This document shows positions 48,819-57,199 of a stretch of 64,000 nucleotides of DNA, one piece after another. The stretch comes from Amycolatopsis benzoatilytica AK 16/65 (GTDB lineage: Bacteria > Actinomycetota > Actinomycetes > Mycobacteriales > Pseudonocardiaceae): the NCBI RefSeq assembly GCF_000383915.1, contig NZ_KB912942.1, positions 5,824,564-5,888,563 of the forward strand. The letters are read 5' to 3'. Below the pieces are notes generated by a model that searched no databases, was not told where the DNA came from, and saw only the letters and a list, made by a program, of their open reading frames with translations. The position numbers and the translations under genes were made by a program. Every line of letters begins with the position of its first letter. Position 1 is the first letter of the stretch.

Positions 48819-50688
48819 AACCAGTCTCACCGAGCGGCTGCTGTTCGAAACCGGCGTGCTCGACCACGTCGGCAGCGTCGACGACGGCGACACCCAGACC
48901 GATTCGCTGGAACTCGAACGCCGGCGCGGCATCACCATCAAATCCGCCGTCGTGGCGGTCAGCACGCCCGGGCACCGGCTCACCCTGGTGGACACCCCCG
49001 GGCATGCCGACTTCATCGCGGAAGTCGAACGCGCCGTCGCGGTACTCGACGGCGCGGTGCTCGTCGTGTCCGCGGTGGAGGGCGTGCAAGCACAGACCCG
49101 CGTGCTGATGCGCACGCTCGTCCGGCTCGGCATCCCGTCGCTGGTGTTCGTGAACAAGATCGACCGGGCTGGCGCGCGTTCCGCCGAGCTGCTGGAGTCG
49201 TTGCGCACCAAGCTTTCTCCGCGCTGCGTCCCGATGAGCACCGGGTCCGCCGTCGGGACCGCAGATGCCACGGTGTTCTCGCTGCCGTTCGCCGAGCACC
49301 TGGCCGACGCACTGGCGGACGATGAGCGATTCCTGGAGTCCTACGTAGCCGGGGAAGTGTCCGAAGCGGACTATCGCGCCGCGTTGACCCGGCAGGTCGC
49401 GGCCGCCCAGACCTACCCGGTCTACTTCGGATCCGCGGTGACCGGAGCAGGCGTCGCGGAACTCGTCGCCGGGATCTACGACCTGCTGCCCGCCCGCGAA
49501 CGGACTGCCGAGGGTCCGCTCGACGCTGCCGTCTTCAAAATCGAGCGCGGTCGCGGCGGCGAGAAAATCGCGTACGCGCGCGTGTTTTCCGGCTCGCTCG
49601 CCGCCCGTCGCCCGGTGCCGGTACGCCGCCGGACCGACGACGGCATCCGGGAATCGACCGGCCGCCCGTCGGCGGTGCGGGTGTTCGAACACGGCTCGGC
49701 CCCGGTGCCTGGCGAAGCGCGAGCCGGGGAGGTCGCGAAGGTGTGGGGATTGCCCGCGGTCCGGATCGGCGACCGGCTCGGGCCGGGCGGCGACCTGCGG
49801 CAGGACCGGTTGTTCGCCCCGCCGAGCCTGGAAACCTTGGTGCGCCCGGCCGATCCGGCCCAGAACGGCGAGCTCTACGCCGCGCTGAGCCGACTGTCCG
49901 AACAGGACCCGCTGATCAGCATTCGCAGACGGGACAACGCGATCACTGTCCATCTCTACGGCGAGGTGCAGAAAGAGGTCATTCAGACCACGCTGGCCGA
50001 AGAATTCGGCGTCGTCGCCGAGTTCGAGGGGTCGCGTCCGCTGCTCATCGAACGGCTCCACCGGACGGGACATCGAGTTCGCCATCACGCCCCCGATGAG
50101 CGGGTGTTCTTTTGGGCCACCGTCGGCCTGCGCGTCGAACCGGCCCCGCCCGGCACCGGCGTCGACTACCGGCTGGCGGTAGAACTGGGTTCACTGCCGT
50201 TGGCATTCCACAACGCCATTGAAGAAACCGTTCGCGAAATTCTCCGGGAAGGGCCGCATGGGCGAGAAATTCCGGACTGCGTCGTCACGCTCACCGACAC
50301 CGGCTACTTCTCCCCGGTCACCACGGCCGGCGATTTCCGCGGCATGACCGAACTCGTGCTGCGCGAAGCACTGGAAGAAGCCGGCACCCAGGTCTACGAG
50401 CCAATCCACACGTTCGAACTGGAGGCCCCCGCCGCCGCGATGGGTGCCGTCCTGCGCAAGCTGGCCGAATTTCGGGCAATCCCCGAAGAACCGGCGATCA
50501 CCGCTGAGCGGTGCACTGTGGATGGTCGGATCCCGGCGACCGCCGTGCCTGGACTGGAACAAGCCGTGCCCGCGCTGACCCAGGGCGAAGGAACCGTGGT
50601 CACCGCCTTCGCCGAGTACCGGCTCAAGCCGAATGCCGGCGGACCGCGTCGAGCCGCGTCCACCCGCCGTGGGCGGCCAGCAGACTGA
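48772..50688 (+). CDS. TetM/Otr(A)-type ribosomal protection GTPase
   Basis: A 638-residue EF-G-like GTPase, the length of TetM-class proteins and shorter than EF-G. G1 AHVDAGKTSLTERLL, G2 RRGITI, G3 DTPGHADF and G4 NKIDRA are intact. Domains III-V end in GEGTVVTAFAEYRLK. Members release tetracyclines from the ribosome, giving resistance. Chromosomal Otr(A)-like copies are common in antibiotic-producing actinomycetes, and not all confer resistance. No tetracycline cluster is nearby. The 3' end overlaps the convergent gene by 65 bases. Confidence 0.88.
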   Translation: MKALTIGVLAHVDAGKTSLTERLLFETGVLDHVGSVDDGDTQTDSLELERRRGITIKSAVVAVSTPGHRLTLVDTPGHADFIAEVERAVAVLDGAVLVVSAVEGVQAQTRVLMRTLVRLGIPSLVFVNKIDRAGARSAELLESLRTKLSPRCVPMSTGSAVGTADATVFSLPFAEHLADALADDERFLESYVAGEVSEADYRAALTRQVAAAQTYPVYFGSAVTGAGVAELVAGIYDLLPARERTAEGPLDAAVFKIERGRGGEKIAYARVFSGSLAARRPVPVRRRTDDGIRESTGRPSAVRVFEHGSAPVPGEARAGEVAKVWGLPAVRIGDRLGPGGDLRQDRLFAPPSLETLVRPADPAQNGELYAALSRLSEQDPLISIRRRDNAITVHLYGEVQKEVIQTTLAEEFGVVAEFEGSRPLLIERLHRTGHRVRHHAPDERVFFWATVGLRVEPAPPGTGVDYRLAVELGSLPLAFHNAIEETVREILREGPHGREIPDCVVTLTDTGYFSPVTTAGDFRGMTELVLREALEEAGTQVYEPIHTFELEAPAAAMGAVLRKLAEFRAIPEEPAITAERCTVDGRIPATAVPGLEQAVPALTQGEGTVVTAFAEYRLKPNAGGPRRAASTRRGRPAD

Positions 50689-51046
50689 GGACTCGCTCCG
50701 CGAGGGCCCCGAACCGCTGCAGGTCCTCGTGGAGCGCTCGCGCCCGGTCGGCGTCGAGCGGCGCGTGGTCGTCCCACCAGAGGCTGATCACCGCGCTGGC
50801 GGACACCGTCAACGGCTGGACCAATCCGGCGAATTCCGGCGACGGCTCGGCCGATTCCCGGCAATCGCGTTCGATTTCGTCGCACGCGTCAAGGAACTCG
50901 CGCAATTGCTCGACCGCGCCGGCCGGGGTGCCGTCCCACGCCGCGGTGGGCCACGCGCGGTCGCTCAGCTCGAGCCAGAGCCGCCAGCCGGCGACCAGCT
51001 CAGCGTCGTCGGATGGCGTCCAAGTGTCGGGGAGCAGCCAGAACAT
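50624..51046 (-). CDS. Hypothetical protein, 140 residues
   Basis: A soluble, acidic, Trp-rich protein starting MFWLLPDTWTPSDDAELV, with predicted helices (VEQLREFLDACDEIERDC) and ALHEDLQRFGALAERVLSLL near the end. No recognised domain. The ATG at 51046 is chosen as the family-like start. Upstream in-frame Met codons (to 51082) give an unlikely His/Arg-rich beginning. The last 65 bases overlap antisense with the GTPase gene. Confidence 0.62.
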   Translation of the reverse strand: MFWLLPDTWTPSDDAELVAGWRLWLELSDRAWPTAAWDGTPAGAVEQLREFLDACDEIERDCRESAEPSPEFAGLVQPLTVSASAVISLWWDDHAPLDADRARALHEDLQRFGALAERVLSLLAAHGGWTRLDAVRRHSA

Positions 51047-51087
51047 GTCGTGACTGTGACATCGGCGGCGCAGTGTGCACAAGCGAA

Positions 51088-51134
51088 CTGCCCCGGGGAG
51101 CGCGCAAGAGTACGCGTTTGTACCCCCGGGGCAG
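51088..51134 (-). terminator. Hairpin after the lipase gene
   Basis: CTGCCCCGGGG (51088-51098) pairs perfectly with 51124-51134 across a 25-base loop. It lies directly after the minus-strand lipase stop and before the next minus-strand gene, so it likely separates the two transcripts. Confidence 0.6.
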
Positions 51135-51140
51135 GGTCGC

Positions 51141-52076
51141 TCAGCTGATCACCGGTGGCACGAAAACGCACTGTGGCGCCACCGCGTGCTCCGGGTCGAG
51201 GGCGTTGAGCACCTCGCGCTCCGCGACCGGGTCGTAGGTGATGCCGAGGTGGTCGGTGTAGTCGAGCCCGCAGACGTCCTGGAGGACCAGGTTCTTGACG
51301 TTCGGCGCGGGTTTGAGGAATGCGTTGGTGTAGGGCGTGACGACGTCGTCATACCGGGTTTGGATGACCGTGTAGTCGACGCCCGGGACGGTGTCGCCGC
51401 CCGCGTTGAGGTCGGCGAGGAAGGCCGAACCGGTCGACTGCTCGTTACAGGCCGGGCAGGCCGCGCCGACGACGTCGCGAGCGGGCGGGATGGCCTGGAT
51501 GGCGGTGAGCAGACCGAAGAGACTGGTGCCGTAGTTGGACGGCGACAGCCCGATCAGCTTGCCGATCTTGTCGGCGCCGCCGAGGTACTTGATCCAGTAG
51601 CGCGGGTTCATTCCGCCTTGGGAGTGCCCGACGACGTCGAGTTTCGCGGCCCCGGTTGCCTTGAGGATCTGGTCGCCGAAGGTCGCCAGCTGCCCCGCGG
51701 TTCCGGCCACCGGGCCGACCGTCTGCAGGAACGCGCCGGGCGAGCCGCCGAAGTTGCCCGCGAATACGCAGTATCCGGCGTTCGCGAGCTTCTGGGACAG
51801 GTTCGCCCAGTTCTCGTAGGCGTTGGCGGTGGTTCCGTTGGAGAGCAGCACCGGGTTCGGATGGGCGGCGGAGGGCTTGCAGTTCCAGTCGTTGGCCCCG
51901 GGCGGGGCGATCGTCGGCTGCGCGACCGCGTACAGCGCCGCCGCGATGATGTTCGGCTGCACCGGACCGGTCGGCTCTTTGCCGGTCGTGGCCGATGCCG
52001 CTGTGGTTCCGCACAATGCGGTCACCGCCGCCGCGGTCAGAAGAACTATGCCCCGTCCGAACGCGCGTACGCCCAT
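51141..52076 (-). CDS. Secreted alpha/beta-hydrolase (triacylglycerol lipase/esterase)
   Basis: A 311-residue exported protein. A Sec signal peptide (RGIVLLTAAAVTALCGTTAASA) is followed by an alpha/beta-hydrolase fold. The PNPVLLSNGTTANAYENW strand carries the oxyanion region, the nucleophile elbow is VVGHSQGGM, an Asp lies in TRYDDVVTP and a His in LDYTDHLGITYDP. Six mature cysteines could form three disulphides. It resembles actinobacterial LipA/LipY-like secreted lipases. The ATG at 52076 has AGAGGTGGA upstream. Located beside ESX-associated genes but on a separate transcript. Confidence 0.88.
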   Translation of the reverse strand: MGVRAFGRGIVLLTAAAVTALCGTTAASATTGKEPTGPVQPNIIAAALYAVAQPTIAPPGANDWNCKPSAAHPNPVLLSNGTTANAYENWANLSQKLANAGYCVFAGNFGGSPGAFLQTVGPVAGTAGQLATFGDQILKATGAAKLDVVGHSQGGMNPRYWIKYLGGADKIGKLIGLSPSNYGTSLFGLLTAIQAIPPARDVVGAACPACNEQSTGSAFLADLNAGGDTVPGVDYTVIQTRYDDVVTPYTNAFLKPAPNVKNLVLQDVCGLDYTDHLGITYDPVAEREVLNALDPEHAVAPQCVFVPPVIS

Positions 52077-52239
52077 CCGCTCCACCTCTCTGTGAACCCG
52101 ATGCCGTAGTTAACGCAGAACATGCGAAAGGGAAACGCGGTTACTTTCCGTCCCGGTGGCCGGTGCGGAAAATCCCGCGACCGGGGGTTGACTTTTTTCG
52201 CTCGCGAAAGGGCCAGGCGTCGCCTGCCCGTTTTCCCGT

Positions 52240-52980
52240 CTACCGGAGGCCCGCGAGCGCCCGCCCGACGGCATCGATCAACGCCGGCCGGTTGCCCGGT
52301 GCCACGCTGATCTCCGGCGCCCCGTTCTGGGTGTCCTGGTAGCTCAGCACTCGCCCGCGCTCGGGCAGGTCGACCACCGACAGCGCCGGGCTGTACCGGC
52401 GGGCGCCCCGATCGTCGCGGACCGCGGCGTGCATCAGATGCACCGCCTCGCGCGGCGCTCGCATCAGGTACCGGATCTCTTCGGCGTGGCCGCTGTCCTC
52501 GTCCAGCAGATCCGCGGCACCGCCGCCGTCGTAGTACTCGCGCGGAACCCGCATCGGCCGGATCGCCGCGGGCGGGTAGTCCGGCATCGCCAGGACGAGG
52601 CTGGCGACCAGGTTGTTCGGCGACACCGGGTCGAGCTGGACGTACTGGTCGTCGGCGATCAGCCGGATCGCCTCGCGCCCGGACGCGGCGACGAGGATGG
52701 CGCCGTTGTCGTCCTGGTGGGCGGCGAAGTCCGTCCAGCTGTAGACCTCTTGCCGGGCGCTCGCGAGCAACCGCAACGTGCCCCGCACCGCGGCGGCGAC
52801 CGGTTCTCCGAGCTGTGCAAGGAGATCCTCGGTTCGCTTCGCCAGCTCGGCGGCGCCTTCGCCGGTCAGGTACATCGGGGTGTCCTCGACCACCACCGGC
52901 GTTCTGCCCAGCCCTTCGGCTCGCCACAACGCCAAGAACACCGGCCGCGGCAGTCGCAGCGGCCCGTTGATGATTGTCAT
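52240..52980 (-). CDS. EspG-family ESX secretion chaperone
   Basis: A 246-residue cytosolic protein of the EspG family, which binds the hydrophobic tip of PE-PPE substrates and keeps them soluble for type VII secretion. Family-like segments are FLALWRAEGLGRTPVVV at the N-terminus, EVYSWTDFAAHQDDNGAILVA, LVASLVLAMPDYPPA and the C-terminal RRYSPALSVVDLPERGRVLSY. It lies 7 bases after the PPE-like gene, its probable client. The ESX core ATPase and channel genes are not in this window. Confidence 0.88.
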   Translation of the reverse strand: MTIINGPLRLPRPVFLALWRAEGLGRTPVVVEDTPMYLTGEGAAELAKRTEDLLAQLGEPVAAAVRGTLRLLASARQEVYSWTDFAAHQDDNGAILVAASGREAIRLIADDQYVQLDPVSPNNLVASLVLAMPDYPPAAIRPMRVPREYYDGGGAADLLDEDSGHAEEIRYLMRAPREAVHLMHAAVRDDRGARRYSPALSVVDLPERGRVLSYQDTQNGAPEISVAPGNRPALIDAVGRALAGLR

Positions 52981-52987
52981 GGGTGGC

Positions 52988-54409
52988 TCAGCCGCCGATC
53001 GTCGGGGGAGTCGGCGGAAGCCCGGTGCGCGGGTCGACGGCCCGCTCGCCGTTCTCGTCTACGAGCGAGAACGCGGAATCGTCGTCCAGCAGGTACTTGC
53101 ACTGGTGCTCCTTGTCCTCCTCGCCCTTGCCGCCTTTGCCGCCACCGGCCATGCCGCCCATGCCCGGCGCGCCCTTCGCCCCGGCCGCGCCGGCCTTCGC
53201 CCCGGCCGCGCCACCGCGCGCCGCGCCTTCCTCAGCGGCTCCAGCTCCAGCGCCTACGCCCGCACCTGCCCCGAGGCGGCCAGCCGCTCCGCCTCCGCCG
53301 GTCGGCCCGAACCCGCCGGCGGAGCCGAACCCGCCGGTGGGTCCGAATCCGCCCGAGAACCCAGGCGACCAGCTGTTGCCACCGTTGTTGCCGCTGCTGT
53401 TGCTGCTGCCCCCGATCGGTGTCGGCGTCCAGCCAGACCCGCCAACCCGCTCCTGCGACGGCGGCGTCCACCCAGAAGTCTGCGTGTCGTCCGGCGGCCG
53501 AAATTCCGGTGGAGTCAACGGCGGATACGTCGGCGGGTGGGTCGGCGGATGCACCGGCGGTGGCACCGGCGGCCCTGGCGGCTCGACAATCCCGATCGGC
53601 GGCCGAACCGGCGGCGGCTGCGGCTGATTCGGCGGCTGCGGCGGGTTAGGCGGCTGGGGCGGGTTCCACGAGTCGTCCGTCCCGCCACCCCGCCGCTTCT
53701 TCGCATCGACCGGCTCCGGCGGCCGCTGGATCCGGTTCGGGTCGCCGCCCTGGTCGATCTTGAGGTTCTTCCCGTCGAATTCGCTGACCTGGCCGTAACT
53801 GTTGTTCAGGCTCTGGCCGTTGGTTTTCGCTTGATCCGCGTACTGCTGATAGCGCTCGACGTTGTGCTGCGCGGCAGCGTTGTACTCGTTGATCTTCTTT
53901 TCCGTGTCGGTGTCCCACGGAGTAGCTTGATCCCAAAGATTCTTGTGCGGCGGCGTCGACGGCATGTCCTGCAGCGCGGCCTTCATGTCGTTGTAGCCGT
54001 AAGTGGTGTCGACCAGCTTCTGCCCGTTGACGACGTATGCCTGAGCGGAGGTGTCGGACGCGTCGGAAAGGGGTCTCAGCCTGGCTTTGGCGGCATCGGC
54101 GCCAGCGCCGGTCCAGACCGATTCCAGCATGGTGGTGATCTGCTGGGCGTCGTCGCTGTTCTGGTTGTGCTCGCGGATCAACTGCTCGACGGTCTGGCTG
54201 CCGCTGTCCCAGGACGAGGTGCCGGGCCCCTGCTGAACCTGCTGCACGATGACCGGAGCCGGGACCGCCTGGTCGCCAAGATTTCCTTGGTAAAAGTCGG
54301 AGAACCAGCCCCCGACGTCTTTGATCCGGTCGTTGACCCAGTTGTCGGCGTCCTCGATCCGGTCGCCGACCCATTTGACGCCGTCTCCGACGAAATCGAA
54401 CCAGCCCAT
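52988..54409 (-). CDS. PPE-like ESX substrate with Pro- and Gly-rich C-terminus
   Basis: A 473-residue protein. The N-terminal ~190 residues are helical, with a WxG-type turn in ESVWTGAGADAAKARL, resembling the PPE/WXG helical hairpin. A Pro-rich linker (PPQPPNPPQPPNQP) follows at about 250-320, then a Gly/Ala/Phe-rich region, and the acidic C-terminus is conserved-looking (CKYLLDDDSAFSLVDENGE). No signal peptide. It is the likely client of the EspG encoded next, exported through ESX to the envelope. Confidence 0.83.
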   Translation of the reverse strand: MGWFDFVGDGVKWVGDRIEDADNWVNDRIKDVGGWFSDFYQGNLGDQAVPAPVIVQQVQQGPGTSSWDSGSQTVEQLIREHNQNSDDAQQITTMLESVWTGAGADAAKARLRPLSDASDTSAQAYVVNGQKLVDTTYGYNDMKAALQDMPSTPPHKNLWDQATPWDTDTEKKINEYNAAAQHNVERYQQYADQAKTNGQSLNNSYGQVSEFDGKNLKIDQGGDPNRIQRPPEPVDAKKRRGGGTDDSWNPPQPPNPPQPPNQPQPPPVRPPIGIVEPPGPPVPPPVHPPTHPPTYPPLTPPEFRPPDDTQTSGWTPPSQERVGGSGWTPTPIGGSSNSSGNNGGNSWSPGFSGGFGPTGGFGSAGGFGPTGGGGAAGRLGAGAGVGAGAGAAEEGAARGGAAGAKAGAAGAKGAPGMGGMAGGGKGGKGEEDKEHQCKYLLDDDSAFSLVDENGERAVDPRTGLPPTPPTIGG

Positions 54410-54411
54410 GA

Positions 54412-55056
54412 TCAGGAACCTGCCTTTTGCTTCAGGTTTCCGATGACCATGTCCGCAGCTTTTCCGGCCGCCTCGCAGGGATCCGTATTCGAACTGACCT
54501 TGGCCGGACTCAGGTTGACAGAAATCGCAACCACCTGCCGGTCACTAATCCCGACACTGATCTGACAAAAGGACTTCGAGCCACCGTTGCCGTAAGTAGA
54601 GTGAGCAACCGCCGGAAGCCCCATGATCAACGGAAGCGGACGCCAGACCGTAGCCTGCGGCTTCGTGTTCGAGTAAACCGCACTCAACCCATCGGAGACT
54701 TTTGTTGCATACAACACGCTGACGCCTGCGCCGACGTCACTGTTGATCCAGTGACACTGGGGACCTAACGCCGCCTGGTCGTCATGATCCCCCGGCAGCT
54801 CTTTCGAGAGAAGCTTTTCCACCTGCGCCGAGGTAAGAGCGCCATCGCAAGGATGCCCCGACACCACCGAATCCGGTAACGGATCCTGCACCTTAGGCGC
54901 TCCCGCGTACGGAAGAGTCTTAGCCGGTGGAGCTGAAGATGTCGCCGCCTCAACTGCCGCGGAAGCATGCCCCGCAGCTGAGCCACCTGAGCACCCCGCG
55001 ACCATCACCGAGACGGCCACAACTCCAGCGGCGAACCAAACGCGCGTCGATTTCAT
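54412..55056 (-). CDS. DUF3558 lipoprotein
   Basis: A 214-residue lipoprotein with lipobox VAGC (Cys22). After a Ser/Ala linker it has the DUF3558 pattern: SGHPCDGALTSAQVEKLL, the GPQCHWI strand and a final SSNTDPCEAAGKAADMV, with four conserved cysteines. Such lipoproteins recur beside ESX-associated PPE-like genes in Pseudonocardiaceae. It is coupled by ATGA to the gene before it and is 2 bases from the PPE-like gene. Base composition is slightly more A/T-rich than its neighbours. Confidence 0.85.
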   Translation of the reverse strand: MKSTRVWFAAGVVAVSVMVAGCSGGSAAGHASAAVEAATSSAPPAKTLPYAGAPKVQDPLPDSVVSGHPCDGALTSAQVEKLLSKELPGDHDDQAALGPQCHWINSDVGAGVSVLYATKVSDGLSAVYSNTKPQATVWRPLPLIMGLPAVAHSTYGNGGSKSFCQISVGISDRQVVAISVNLSPAKVSSNTDPCEAAGKAADMVIGNLKQKAGS

Positions 55057-55526
55057 CCGACAATCCCCGACCCTGGACCGGTTTTTCCAGCCCTGGCCAT
55101 ATCCGAGGCAGCCTGGCCGTCCGACTCTTGAACAATTCCCATGGCCGTCTCGAGACGGCCTATAAGTTCCACCATGTAATCGTGCATACGTTCGTTGGAA
55201 TCCTTGCCAGCAGCAAACGTCCCGACCGCCTGCTGATTGAATCCGATGCTGCCCGGATCCTGCGCCGGCGGAGTAAGCATTGTCAGCGACTCAGCGTTCG
55301 TCTTCATCCTGATCGTATTGTCGCGGAGCCGCCTAGCCCGTTCCAGCAACGAGCGCGCCTCGTCCGGACTCAGCGTGAACCCTGCCCCCGCCTTTGTCGC
55401 AGCAGCGACGTCGGCGGCGTCCGATAAAGTCTTCTGAGCGGCCGCCGCGACACCGACAACGTTGAACTGCAGTCCAGTCAGCCAGCCGGCCGCCTCCGAA
55501 GTCTTGCCCAACACGCCCTCGGCCAT
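55053..55526 (-). CDS. Small helical ESX-associated protein (157 residues)
   Basis: A predicted all-helical soluble protein: MAEGVLGKTSEAAGWLTGL, then LSPDEARSLLERARRLRD, and MHDYMVELIGRLETAMGIV. Length and helical pattern suggest a PE/WXG100-like partner of the PPE-like protein, but no WxG or YxxxD export motif is evident. The ATG at 55526 has GGGAGGG upstream. It is the first gene of the four-gene ESX accessory operon. Confidence 0.72.
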   Translation of the reverse strand: MAEGVLGKTSEAAGWLTGLQFNVVGVAAAAQKTLSDAADVAAATKAGAGFTLSPDEARSLLERARRLRDNTIRMKTNAESLTMLTPPAQDPGSIGFNQQAVGTFAAGKDSNERMHDYMVELIGRLETAMGIVQESDGQAASDMARAGKTGPGSGIVG

Positions 55527-55878
55527 GCCCACCCTCCCGTGCGCCGCCATACCGCCACCAGCCGCGGAAACAAGCCTGGTGCCCCACCCGGGTTTACTCT
55601 AGCCAACCGAACAGCACAGAACGAGCGAAACGCCCCAACTCGCCCATCAGATTGAACAGCCACCTTCACCTGTCGCGCAGAGACGCCGCTCAGGCGCGCC
55701 CGCCCCTCGGACCGGCAGGTTGGCCCGTGGTCGGACTGCCAGGATGACTGGTGCGTTCACACAGCGCGACGGCGCATGCCCGCATTGAGCAGTCTCATGC
55801 CACGGGAGCATCGAGCCCGCCTGCACCGGGTCGACTCCCCACTGCATGACGGTCGCCAGCAAGCCGAGCGCATACAAA
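55527..55878. other. 352-base intergenic region
   Basis: It must contain the promoter of the ESX accessory operon (minus strand from 55526). I see no gene. It is somewhat less GC-rich than neighbouring coding DNA. Confidence 0.4.
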
Positions 55879-55910
55879 AGCCCCGTCGCCCGAAACCAGG
55901 CGACGGGGCT
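55879..55910 (-). terminator. Intrinsic terminator of the fadE gene
   Basis: AGCCCCGTCGCC (55879-55890) pairs perfectly with 55899-55910 around an 8-base loop. On the minus strand it is followed by CTTTTGTATG, a short T-run, right after the acyl-CoA dehydrogenase stop codon. Confidence 0.85.
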
Positions 55911-55922
55911 CCTGTCAAAACC

Positions 55923-57080
55923 TCAGCCCTTCAGCAGGGCCCGGGCCATCACCATCTTCTGAATCTGGTTCGTGCCCTCATAGATCTGCGTGATCTTCGC
56001 GTCCCGCATCATCCGCTCGACCGGGAAGTCCCTCGTGTACCCCGCCCCGCCGAACAGCTGGACGGCGTCGGTCGTCACCGACATCGCGACATCCGACGCG
56101 TATGCCTTGGCCGCCGAAGCGATGAATCCGGCCCGCTTGTCGCCCCGTTCCGAGGCCGCCGCCGAGGTGTACACCAGGTGACGTGCGGCTTCGATCTTCA
56201 TTCCCATGTCGGCCAGCATGAACTGCACGCCTTGGAAATCGGCGATCGCCTTGCCGAACTGCTTGCGTTCCTTGACGTACGCGATCGCCGCGTCCAGGGC
56301 GCCTTGGGCGATTCCCAATGCCTGTGCGCCGATGGTCGGACGGGTGTGGTCCAGGGTGCGCAGCGCCGTCTTCAAGCCGGTGCCCGGTTCGCCGATGATC
56401 CGGTCGGCCGGAATGGTGCAGTTCTCGAAGTAGATCTCCCGGGTCGGCGAGCCCTTGATGCCGAGCTTCTTTTCCTTCGGTCCCACCGAAAAGCCCGGGT
56501 CGTCCTTGTGCACGACGAACGCCGAAATGCCGTTGGCCTTCTTCTCCGCGTCCGGATCGGTCACCGCCATCACCGTGTACCAGGACGATTCGCCCGCGTT
56601 GGTGATCCAGCACTTGGTTCCGTTGAGCACCCAGTGGTCGCCGTCGAGGCGGGCGCGGGTGCGCATCGACGCGGTGTCCGAGCCGGCTTCTCGCTCCGAC
56701 AGCGCGTATGACGCCGATGCCTCGCCCGCCGCGATCGACGGCAGGACCAGCTTCTTCAGGTCCTCCGAACCGGACAGGATGATCGGCTGCGTGCCCAGCT
56801 TGTTGACCGCCGGGATCAGCGACGCCGACGCGTCGACTCGCGCGACCTCTTCGATCACGATGCAGGCGCCGATCGCGTCCGCGCCCTGGCCGTCGTACTT
56901 CTCGGCGATGTGGACGGCGTTGAAGCCGGCCTTCACCAGAGCCTGATTCGCCTCGACCGGGTAGCGCTCCTGCTCGTCGACCTCCGCCGCGTACGGCGCG
57001 ATCTCCTTCTCGGCGAGAGCCCGGACCGCGGCCCGCAGTTCCTCGTGCTCCTCGGCCAGCTGATACAGGCCCTCGGCCAC
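55923..57080 (-). CDS. Acyl-CoA dehydrogenase (FadE25-like)
   Basis: A 385-residue FAD enzyme that forms the trans-2-enoyl-CoA in fatty-acid oxidation. YALSEREAGSDTASM and KCWITNAGESSWYTVMAV are the two family signatures. The catalytic Glu is in QIYEGTNQIQK near the C-terminus, and FGGAGYTRDFPVERMMRDAK is the second C-terminal signature. Closely resembles M. tuberculosis FadE25 (Rv3274c), which also lies beside purE-purK. The GTG start at 57080 follows GAAGAGGTG. A TAACAT -10 box lies about 44 bases upstream. Confidence 0.92.
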   Translation of the reverse strand: MAEGLYQLAEEHEELRAAVRALAEKEIAPYAAEVDEQERYPVEANQALVKAGFNAVHIAEKYDGQGADAIGACIVIEEVARVDASASLIPAVNKLGTQPIILSGSEDLKKLVLPSIAAGEASASYALSEREAGSDTASMRTRARLDGDHWVLNGTKCWITNAGESSWYTVMAVTDPDAEKKANGISAFVVHKDDPGFSVGPKEKKLGIKGSPTREIYFENCTIPADRIIGEPGTGLKTALRTLDHTRPTIGAQALGIAQGALDAAIAYVKERKQFGKAIADFQGVQFMLADMGMKIEAARHLVYTSAAASERGDKRAGFIASAAKAYASDVAMSVTTDAVQLFGGAGYTRDFPVERMMRDAKITQIYEGTNQIQKMVMARALLKG

Positions 57081-57187
57081 GTTCAGTCACCTCTTCTGCA
57101 GCAAAACGGGAGAAAGTCCCCCGATGTTAACCCGCGTTCACTGCGATCGCGCCCGCTCGCTCCTTGTGTCTTCGGCCTCAGCGTTCG

Positions 57188-57199
57188 TAAGGTCGGGTG
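57188..57199 (+). promoter_or_regulatory. Leaderless promoter fixing the fadD start
   Basis: TAAGGT (57188-57193) lies 6 bases before ATG 57200 and only 3 before an in-frame GTG at 57197. The spacing rule seen elsewhere in the window favours the ATG. Confidence 0.55.

Noticed and set aside
48772..50688. Translation elongation factor EF-G
   Set aside because: Length (638) and domain pattern fit ribosomal protection proteins. Housekeeping fusA is longer and normally lies in the str operon.
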